Shown one piece after another: positions 1 to 5,652 of a stretch of 5,652 bases of DNA. The notes under the pieces were generated by a model. It had not been told where the DNA came from. It did not search any database and was given only the letters and a program-made list of their open reading frames with translations. Each line of letters opens with the position of its first letter. The stretch's first letter is position 1. The position numbers were made by a program, and so were the translations under genes. Source of the stretch: an uncultured Lachnospiraceae bacterium (GTDB lineage: Bacteria; Bacillota_A; Clostridia; Lachnospirales; Lachnospiraceae); the NCBI GenBank assembly GCA_902787595.1, contig CADAHD010000246.1, positions 1-5,652 on the forward strand. Reading direction: 5' to 3'.

Positions 1-1144
1 CGCGGCTTAAGGTCAGGACCTTTTTATCATCCGCATCTTTTTTGATCACGCCTTTGTAAATATCTTCCGCGATAGCCGAAGCGCTTACAAGAAGCTGCGA
101 ATCGGCGGTACTCATTATAGCCGCCAGTATGCCGCACAGGAAGATGCCGGCGATCAGGGATGCATGGATATCCTCCACGAATACCCTTTTGATCATCTCT
201 ATAAATATACGCTCTTCCCCTGCCGCCATTATCTCGTCATAATTCATGAATGCACGGCCCACAACGCCTATCACGCAGGCAAAGACAAGCGATAAGGTAA
301 CCCAGCTTATAGCCACAACCTTTGATTTGCCCATCTCTTTTTCATCCTTAACAGCCATGAAACGCACAAGTATATGTGGCATTCCGAAATATCCAAGCCC
401 CCAGGCGATACCTGAGATAATACTGGTAGCAGTTGTACCCGTAAACAGGCTGGTGAAGGATGCTGTATCTTCAACCCCGTTATCTATAAGGCCCTGCGTC
501 ACACTCAGATCAAGCCCGCCCATAATCGCCAAAGCAGCGATAGGGACAGCCAGCAGCGCAACTATCATCAGCGTTCCCTGTATAAAATCCGTAGTACATA
601 CAGCCTTGAATCCGCCCAGGAAAGTATAGATAAGTATTACTACCGCTCCAATTGTAAGCGCCGTCAGATAATCAATACCAAAAACGCTTGAAAAGAGCTT
701 TCCTCCGGCCGCAAAAGCCGAGGCGGTATAGACCACAAAGAAGAACGCGATTATTATAGAAGAAACAGTCATCAGTATCTTTTTCTTATCACCGTAGCGA
801 TGCTCAAAAAACATGGGCAGCGTTACCGAATTGCCCGCTAATATTGTATATCTGCGAAGCGGGGACGCTACTATGAGCCAGTTGAGAGTGGTACCGACCA
901 GCAATCCAAGAGCCACCCATCCGTCACCGGATATACCCGATAAGAATATCGCTCCGGGAAGGCCCATCAGAAGCCAGCCGCTCATATCAGAGGCCTGAGC
1001 GGAAAGCGCCGCCACAAAACCGCCAAGCGATCTGCCTCCAAGGAAATAATCCTCGGAATTAGTGTTCTTTTTGCTGTACAGTGCTCCTATGCCTACCATA
1101 ATCGCCAGATAGAGCACAAACGCAATAAGCAGCCATACGTTCAT
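1..1144 (-). CDS. putP: Sodium/proline symporter PutP (SSS/SLC5 family), 3' end cut by window edge
   Basis: Inner-membrane Na+-coupled transporter that imports L-proline. I translated 381 uninterrupted codons from ATG at 1144-1142; the frame leaves the window at base 2 with no stop. E. coli PutP has about 502 residues, so the last transmembrane helices are missing here. The first helix (about 5-22) is followed by EDYFLGGRSLGGF (31-43) and SAQASDMSGWLLMGLPGAIF (48-67). D53, S55 and R38 match the E. coli PutP residues D55, S57 and R40, which are important for Na+ and proline binding. GYFGMPHILVRFMA (251-264) and ILAAIMSTADSQLLVSASAI (339-358) are also typical, with S345/T346 matching the Na+-site pair S340/T341. 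All these residues are intact. An in-frame ATG seven codons upstream (1165) is less likely, because the ribosome binding site lies between the two and the N-terminus from 1144 aligns well with known PutP. The gene has its own promoter. Sister SSS transporters for other solutes are the main alternative, but the motif match to PutP is close. Confidence 0.93.
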   Translation of the reverse strand, partial: MNVWLLIAFVLYLAIMVGIGALYSKKNTNSEDYFLGGRSLGGFVAALSAQASDMSGWLLMGLPGAIFLSGISGDGWVALGLLVGTTLNWLIVASPLRRYTILAGNSVTLPMFFEHRYGDKKKILMTVSSIIIAFFFVVYTASAFAAGGKLFSSVFGIDYLTALTIGAVVILIYTFLGGFKAVCTTDFIQGTLMIVALLAVPIAALAIMGGLDLSVTQGLIDNGVEDTASFTSLFTGTTATSIISGIAWGLGYFGMPHILVRFMAVKDEKEMGKSKVVAISWVTLSLVFACVIGVVGRAFMNYDEIMAAGEERIFIEMIKRVFVEDIHASLIAGIFLCGILAAIMSTADSQLLVSASAIAEDIYKGVIKKDADDKKVLTLSR

Positions 1145-1154
1145 TTTTTTCACA

Positions 1155-1160
1155 CTCCTT
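1155..1160 (-). promoter_or_regulatory. Ribosome binding site of putP
   Basis: On the minus strand AAGGAG precedes the ATG at 1144 by 10 bases, a slightly long but workable spacing. It lies downstream of the alternative in-frame ATG at 1165, so it supports 1144 as the start. Confidence 0.8.
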
Positions 1161-1215
1161 TTCATTGATCAGTCAGGGTCAGGCCCCCGTTCCGGAACCA
1201 TACCAAAACACAGAA

Positions 1216-1244
1216 ATCTTATCATAAACTTTATATTCTTGCAA
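1216..1244 (-). promoter_or_regulatory. Putative sigma-A type promoter of putP
   Basis: Read on the minus strand: a -35 box TTGCAA (1244-1239), exactly 17 bases, then a -10 box TAAGAT (1221-1216). The -10 is preceded by TGA, giving a TGn extended -10 element. Each hexamer matches four of six consensus bases, so the extended element and the perfect spacing carry the call. The predicted start is near 1209, leaving a leader of about 65 nt before the putP ATG. The leader contains a 10-bp palindrome, GTTCCGGAAC, at 1189-1198. The promoter sits just beyond the terminator of the upstream gene, as expected for independent transcription. Confidence 0.6.
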
Positions 1245-1248
1245 GAAT
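1235..1248. promoter_or_regulatory. Perfect 14-bp palindrome over the putP -35 box (possible operator)
   Basis: ATTCTTGCAAGAAT is a perfect inverted repeat with no spacer, and it contains the -35 hexamer of the putative putP promoter. A dimeric repressor bound here would block RNA polymerase. No regulator gene is in the window, and I cannot assign the motif to a known family. The symmetry is seen directly; operator function is inference. Confidence 0.35.
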
Positions 1249-1285
1249 GGCGGATCTACCCGATAAAACCTGCGGCCCTGTGCAT

Positions 1286-1321
1286 AAAAAACGATCCCGA
1301 AAGCATCTGCCTCCGGGACCG
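1286..1321 (-). terminator. Rho-independent terminator of the kinase-like gene
   Basis: Read on the minus strand, CGGTCCCGGAGGC (1321-1309), a four-base loop AGAT (1308-1305) and GCTTTCGGGATCG (1304-1292) form a 13-bp stem in which every position pairs (three are G-U wobbles). It is followed at once by six T (1291-1286). It starts about 68 nt after the TAA of the large gene and before the putP promoter, so it fits as the end of that transcript. There is no T run on the plus-strand side, so it should act only on minus-strand transcription. A small open frame also crosses this hairpin (see findings). Confidence 0.8.
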
Positions 1322-1388
1322 CCCAGGCTTCCTTATATCGGATTCTTTTCATTGATACAGATATGCTTCGAACTCTGTCTGCTTACTT

Positions 1389-4300
1389 TTAATCCGCAAC
1401 GATATTTCTGTATTTCCACATCATAGCAATATATCCGCCGAGTCGGTCTAACGCAGCCGATTTGTTTTCGAACAGTACCTCTCCCATTATGCTGAAGAAA
1501 TCGCTTGGCTCACTGTACAGATCCAAACCTTTCTTGCCCAGCTGCTCATAATCATCGAGTTGTTTCATAGCGATATTATACAGCATCTCGAGAAATTCTT
1601 CTGTTTTTTGAGCTTCCACTTCGGCAAAATGATCCTTATTCGTTACAAAAGCATCCCTTTGTGCGTCTTGCGCGTCGCGGATCTCCCGGTATACCTTTCG
1701 CAGCATCGCTCCTCCATTTTCAAGATCATTGAAATATGGTTCAAGCTCCTTATCGGCCTGCCGGATGGTATCCCGGTTGTACATAACGCCGATTTTCTGT
1801 TTAATGCTCACAAAGATCTCATTTCCGGATATATATGCTTTCTTTCTTGCAACAGTCAATAGATCAAGGAACTCTTCCATCCGGCTGTCCTTCTCTTCCT
1901 GCGTAGCCGTCTTATTAAGATTTCTCAGTCTAAGATATGCCGTTCTTGTATTTCTATAGATACTGCCAGGATCAAGATCATTTACAAGCGCATTATACTC
2001 TTCTACCATGCCTTTTCTCAGACCGACTTTTCCCACCTCCTGTATAATACTCTTGATCTTCATAACCTTTGCTTTATTACAATGGTCCTCAAGCCTGTAA
2101 AAACAATCTTCCGAATCTTCCATCAGGAGATCCACCGTCGCTTTTATTTCATCCTGGCTCCGTCCCGTCTCATACCACGATACGATCGTGTCCATAAAGC
2201 TCCCTACATGGTCGATACCTTCTGCAACGTCATAGATTCCTTTAAGATGCGTAGCTAAAAACGTATCCGAATCCTCACCTTTCGCAGGAAAGTCTTTCTT
2301 TACCTTTTCCCTGTCGATTTCACCTTTCAATTCTTTTCTCACATCAGGGACCTTTCCTTTAAATAAACCCATTCTTCTGAGCAGATCGTTATGCAGCTTT
2401 ACACCGATATCCACTATTGGCGCTTTTTCATCAGCATTACGGATCGTAAAGATCTGGAGTGCGCAACGCTGAAGATCCCTGATCTCTTCATTCATCTCGG
2501 CTATGGCATTCTGGATACGAAGCTGGCTTTGCACAAAATTATTGATGGCTGCAGGAATAGCTACTCCCAGTTCCTGAGCCCGTATCAGACAGGCGCCGAT
2601 ACGTTCACCGGTAGTGGTCGCATCACCCAGCTTCAGCACCTCCCCGAACACCCGGGTAAGCTGATCTTTCTTTCTGTCATACTCTTCTAGCACTTTGGGA
2701 TCTGCTCCCTTTAACAGCGCATGAAAGCCCTTCTGGAACTCGCTGACATTTCCGGCAGCCGCTGACATGATAACACGGGTAACGTGAAGCTGCTGATCTG
2801 CATCAAGTTTTGTGGCATTACCATAATCAATGACCGTGACCTTCTCATCATCGATCATAATATTGCCTGCATGCATATCTCCATGATAAAATCCATTCTT
2901 AAAGATACCCTCTTCTACCCAGATTTTCGCCAGATCCGCCATATGTTGCTGACGTTTTTGAAGCTGGCTGAGCATATCCTGGATTCTTTTCTGGACTTCA
3001 AATAACTTTGATGCATTATCACTATTGCAGGCAATCTTGATCATGTCTTCGCCGTAAACCTTTTCCATAACAGGTTCTTTAATAATTTTACCGTCAACAT
3101 TCTTTTCCTTATATTGGTAAAATTGCGACATGAGCTCCTTCTTTTCCTTTGCCACAGACTTCATATAGGCGTCTACGGTAGTACCGGACGCTTTTTCAAG
3201 TACCATGGAATTAGCTGTGGGATCTATGGTATGATCCACCTTCATGGACTTTACGGTATTGTAATGCTTATCATAACAAACGCCCTTTTCTACATTTGCA
3301 GCCTCGATCGTAAGATCAAGTTCCTCTTCGATCCGCAGCAGCTGTCCCTCATAAGTTGCAAGCATACCGCCGTTTTTGTCCGTGAGCATCGCACAATCCC
3401 GCATCAGGGATTTCTCCCGCATCATACGATTTCGAACATCGGGACGAAGAAGCTTGACAACTACATCTTTACCGTTTTCGAAACCCGGTCCGTACATCTT
3501 GCAAAGGAAGGTCTGCCCAACGGAAGCCGCACCGAGGGCACGTGTTATTTCGATCTTTGTCACGCGTCCGTTTGACCGCTTAACCATATCAAGTATCTGT
3601 GCTTTAACGATCTGCGGCGGTATAGGGGCAAGACGCGATTTCATGTCATCGAGAGCAGACTGCAATTCCTTCGGAAGACCGCTCATAGGGATACCCTGAA
3701 GCATCTTCTGGAGCAGCGGACCCGCGCCTTTAAGGATCCCTCCAAGATACGCTCCCATTGTATCCTTTTCTGCCTGCTGCTTCTGCTCTTCGGTCGCATT
3801 TTCGGGAAGCTTTACCGCAGGCTTGATTGCCTTGATCGCAGCTGCCAGCATGGAACGCTTATCGAGAATAGATACACCTGCGAAATAGTTTGAAAGAACC
3901 AGCCGCAGGAACTTGCCCTGTCCTCTTTTTCCCGTGACATAGTTTTCTGTAATGACGTTTGTCAGTTTTTTACGGGATTCTTTCTTATCTTTCTTATATT
4001 TCTTCTTGTATTCTTTTCTCCGCTCCTTTTCCTCATCACTGATCCCTCTTTGATCCGGGTCAAGGGGTTTTTCCATGTTAAGCTCGAGTTTTGTGATTTC
4101 TTCCTCTTCTTCCTCCTGCTCCCCTTCCTCATCCTGCTGCTGTTGTTGTAAAGGCTGCTGCATATCCTGCTGCTGTTGCTGCAGAGGCTGCTGCATATTC
4201 TGCTGCTGTTGCTGCAGAGGCTGCTGCATATTCTGTTGCTGTTGCTGCAGAGGCTGCTGCATATCCTGCTGCTGTTGCTGCTGTTCTCCTTCGGCATGCT

Positions 4301-5652
4301 GTGACGCAGGCTTCTCCTCTTCATCCTCCAGATGGCCACTGAACAGGACATCCACATTTTTAATGACCTCCTGCTGTACCGAATCAGCAGCCTCCTCCAC
4401 CTGCTCGTCAATCTTCTTTTCAATATCCGCAAACAGCTCCGGCTTAACAACCGTAATACCGGTTATAGCCAGACGCAGTTTGGCTTCTACTGCCATGTTT
4501 TTCGCCTTGACAGGATCCTTGACGACAGCCTTTGCAATGTTGTTCATAAAATTTCCAAAAATACCAAAAATTCCGGCTGCAGGTTGTTTATTCTCTTTCT
4601 TTTCTTCATCACCGGCTTCAATGATCTCTTTCAGCTTATCTTTGATCATCTGCTGCTCTTCTGTCTCTTCCTGCATTCGGGCAACTTCTGCCAAAAGCTC
4701 ATCGCCATCAAGCCCCTCTAAACGTTCGACATCCGCTTCGAGCTTCTTATCTCCAAGATATATATCGATAAATTTCTTAACGGTTTTTTTCAGGTCTTCC
4801 GGCATATTCAACTTCTCAAGCATCTTGTCCAAACCGTGATTGTACTTGTTCTGTATCATATACACGAGGGTATTCATATGCTTGTTGAGGATAAGCTTCT
4901 GAAGTCTTTGTCCGGGCTGCATGCGCGTCTCATCTGCGATCCATGTATCCTGGGTAAAGACGATATCGGACACAAGGTCGATGATGCCGCGTTCTTCCGG
5001 CGTCCAACCGTCCTCTTCGGTCGTTTGCTGAGTCTGCGGCTTAAATACCACAAATTTGTCCGCATCCTTCTGTTTTTCCATATCCTTTAACAGCGTCAGC
5101 GTCTCCTCACCATTGATAAGGGCAGAATCCTCTACCGACTCAACATATTCTCTGACCTGATCTTCTGTCATTCCTCCCTTGAGCAGGTATTTGGAAATAC
5201 GGATTATCTCATCAGTGGTGATATTGGTAAAATAGGATCCCGAAAAAGAAGATGCTCCCTCTATGGCGTGAAGGCACAAGCTCCTTAAGACTGTCTTTCC
5301 TATATATTCGCTTTTTTCGTTTGCCACAATGATCTGATACGCAGCCTCTTTACCGTAGAGCCGGATATTGGAAGTGATATCCGCCTCCAGTCGTTCTGCC
5401 ATAAAAGAAGCGCTGTTGGTAAGGGCCGTCACCTTCTGCCCGGATACCAGATCAATGCTGCCGTCATCGTGATGCACCAGACTGATCGAAGTTGTTCCGA
5501 CCTGTATCTCCTTTACACTGCTTTCTCCGGTTTTAAATGACCTGAGCGCCTTTTGTATCTCTATATAACCTGCGGCAATTGAAGGCGCCTGCGACTTTTC
5601 TTTTTCAGAAAGATTATCAATGAGGACTGAAGGTATCACCTTAGTATCCAGA
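1389..5652 (-). CDS. Giant ABC1/AarF/UbiB/ADCK-family atypical kinase-like protein, 5' end cut by window edge
   Basis: Numbered from GTG at 5639 (1,416 residues); the frame stays open upstream through four more codons (L-D-T-K) to the edge, and GTG has no good ribosome binding site, so the true start may lie outside. Residues 1-430 are charged, mostly helical and unrecognised. Residues 453-514 are Gln-rich repeats plus an acidic run; 536-558 is Lys/Arg-rich. The ABC1 domain follows: GPLLQKMLQ (640-648, in place of GPxFIKxGQ), Ala-rich loop ALGAASVGQ (701-709), VVVK with K729 (expected ATP-binding Lys), EELDLTIEAAN (772-782, helix C), LEKASG (814-819), HGDMHAGN (919-926; H919, D921, H923, N926) and DYG (938-940) for DFG. 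Catalytic residues thus look intact. UbiB-family proteins are usually about 450-560 residues and some have C-terminal membrane helices; here about 320 charged helical residues follow instead and I see no membrane segment. Known relatives bind ATP and support quinone or lipid metabolism; the substrate here is unknown. A terminator follows. Confidence 0.88.
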   Translation of the reverse strand, partial: LDTKVIPSVLIDNLSEKEKSQAPSIAAGYIEIQKALRSFKTGESSVKEIQVGTTSISLVHHDDGSIDLVSGQKVTALTNSASFMAERLEADITSNIRLYGKEAAYQIIVANEKSEYIGKTVLRSLCLHAIEGASSFSGSYFTNITTDEIIRISKYLLKGGMTEDQVREYVESVEDSALINGEETLTLLKDMEKQKDADKFVVFKPQTQQTTEEDGWTPEERGIIDLVSDIVFTQDTWIADETRMQPGQRLQKLILNKHMNTLVYMIQNKYNHGLDKMLEKLNMPEDLKKTVKKFIDIYLGDKKLEADVERLEGLDGDELLAEVARMQEETEEQQMIKDKLKEIIEAGDEEKKENKQPAAGIFGIFGNFMNNIAKAVVKDPVKAKNMAVEAKLRLAITGITVVKPELFADIEKKIDEQVEEAADSVQQEVIKNVDVLFSGHLEDEEEKPASQHAEGEQQQQQQDMQQPLQQQQQNMQQPLQQQQQNMQQPLQQQQQDMQQPLQQQQQDEEGEQEEEEEEITKLELNMEKPLDPDQRGISDEEKERRKEYKKKYKKDKKESRKKLTNVITENYVTGKRGQGKFLRLVLSNYFAGVSILDKRSMLAAAIKAIKPAVKLPENATEEQKQQAEKDTMGAYLGGILKGAGPLLQKMLQGIPMSGLPKELQSALDDMKSRLAPIPPQIVKAQILDMVKRSNGRVTKIEITRALGAASVGQTFLCKMYGPGFENGKDVVVKLLRPDVRNRMMREKSLMRDCAMLTDKNGGMLATYEGQLLRIEEELDLTIEAANVEKGVCYDKHYNTVKSMKVDHTIDPTANSMVLEKASGTTVDAYMKSVAKEKKELMSQFYQYKEKNVDGKIIKEPVMEKVYGEDMIKIACNSDNASKLFEVQKRIQDMLSQLQKRQQHMADLAKIWVEEGIFKNGFYHGDMHAGNIMIDDEKVTVIDYGNATKLDADQQLHVTRVIMSAAAGNVSEFQKGFHALLKGADPKVLEEYDRKKDQLTRVFGEVLKLGDATTTGERIGACLIRAQELGVAIPAAINNFVQSQLRIQNAIAEMNEEIRDLQRCALQIFTIRNADEKAPIVDIGVKLHNDLLRRMGLFKGKVPDVRKELKGEIDREKVKKDFPAKGEDSDTFLATHLKGIYDVAEGIDHVGSFMDTIVSWYETGRSQDEIKATVDLLMEDSEDCFYRLEDHCNKAKVMKIKSIIQEVGKVGLRKGMVEEYNALVNDLDPGSIYRNTRTAYLRLRNLNKTATQEEKDSRMEEFLDLLTVARKKAYISGNEIFVSIKQKIGVMYNRDTIRQADKELEPYFNDLENGGAMLRKVYREIRDAQDAQRDAFVTNKDHFAEVEAQKTEEFLEMLYNIAMKQLDDYEQLGKKGLDLYSEPSDFFSIMGEVLFENKSAALDRLGGYIAMMWKYRNIVAD
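4134..4265 (-). repeat. Four tandem 33-bp repeats encoding [D/N]MQQPLQQQQQ
   Basis: Within the kinase-like gene, four units of exactly 33 bp encode residues 459-502: D/N-M-Q-Q-P-L followed by five Q. An extra run of six Gln (453-458; bases 4266-4283) precedes them. The units are almost identical as DNA. The two middle units differ by one silent base, while the last unit (4134-4166) has more silent changes, such as CAA and TTA in place of CAG and CTG. The repeat sits in the linker between the N-terminal region and the kinase-like domain, followed by an acidic run (509-514) and then a basic stretch. Copy number is likely to vary between strains by slippage, and any change keeps the frame because the unit is a multiple of three. 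Confidence 0.93.

Noticed and set aside
246..998. Plus-strand open frames opposite putP.
   Set aside because: They show no recognisable protein features, and the opposite strand encodes a continuous, well-matched PutP.
1163..1165. Upstream in-frame ATG as the putP start.
   Set aside because: The AAGGAG site lies downstream of it and correctly serves the ATG at 1144; the seven extra residues (MKRSVKK) are not expected in PutP.
4134..4265. Regularly spaced 33-bp repeats that could resemble a CRISPR array.
   Set aside because: The units are directly adjacent with no spacers, are in frame and encode a simple Gln-rich peptide.
3962..4450. Second minus-strand frame rich in Ser, Asn and Arg over the repeat region.
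   Set aside because: It is a frame-shifted reading of the same repeats and the Lys-rich stretch; the main frame has clear domain motifs on both sides.
4075..4839. Plus-strand open frame with a striking Cys-rich repeat segment (runs of C with G and I).
   Set aside because: It lies opposite the kinase-like gene. The Cys runs are the reverse complement of the Gln codons (CAG/CAA read as CTG/TTG, shifted to TGC/TGT), so it is a shadow of the repeat.
5637..5639. GTG as the true start of the kinase-like protein.
   Set aside because: No ribosome binding site at a suitable distance precedes it, and the frame continues open to the window edge, so it is used here only for numbering.

Overview
The window holds two protein genes, both on the minus strand, separated by a compact intergenic region of 244 bases. 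Both genes are cut by the window edges. The organism looks like an anaerobic Firmicute of the Clostridia, perhaps a Lachnospiraceae relative. The basis is moderate GC, AGGAG-type ribosome binding, a U-tailed intrinsic terminator, a Firmicutes-style proline symporter and the style of the large charged protein. This is an impression from sequence style, not a phylogenetic result.

Layout, in the direction of transcription (right to left). From the right edge to 1389 runs one very large reading frame of at least 1,416 codons, open at its 5' end. Its centre is a divergent ABC1/AarF/UbiB/ADCK atypical kinase domain (residues about 628-1050, numbered from the in-frame GTG at 5639). This domain is embedded in long charged, mostly helical flanks that I do not recognise. 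Just before it lies a low-complexity linker with four tandem 11-residue Gln-rich repeats, an acidic run and a Lys/Arg-rich stretch. The gene ends with TAA at 1389-1391. A strong predicted Rho-independent terminator follows at 1286-1321.

Next come a putative sigma-A type promoter at 1216-1244 whose -35 box sits inside a perfect 14-bp palindrome, a leader of about 65 nt, a Shine-Dalgarno site, and then putP. This is a sodium/proline symporter of the SSS family, starting at 1144 and running off the left edge after 381 codons. About 120 C-terminal residues are expected to be missing, judging from E. coli PutP.

The terminator followed by a new promoter suggests that the two genes are separate transcription units, so no functional link between them should be assumed. 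The item most worth attention is the giant kinase-like protein. It keeps the catalytic signatures of the UbiB family (HxDxHxxN, a DYG in place of DFG, the VVVK lysine, the ELDxxxEAxN helix). It has an altered KxGQ motif (KMLQ), a Gly-substituted Ala-rich loop and extra sequence between the lobes, and I see no membrane anchor in it. Its large flanking regions have no function I can name.
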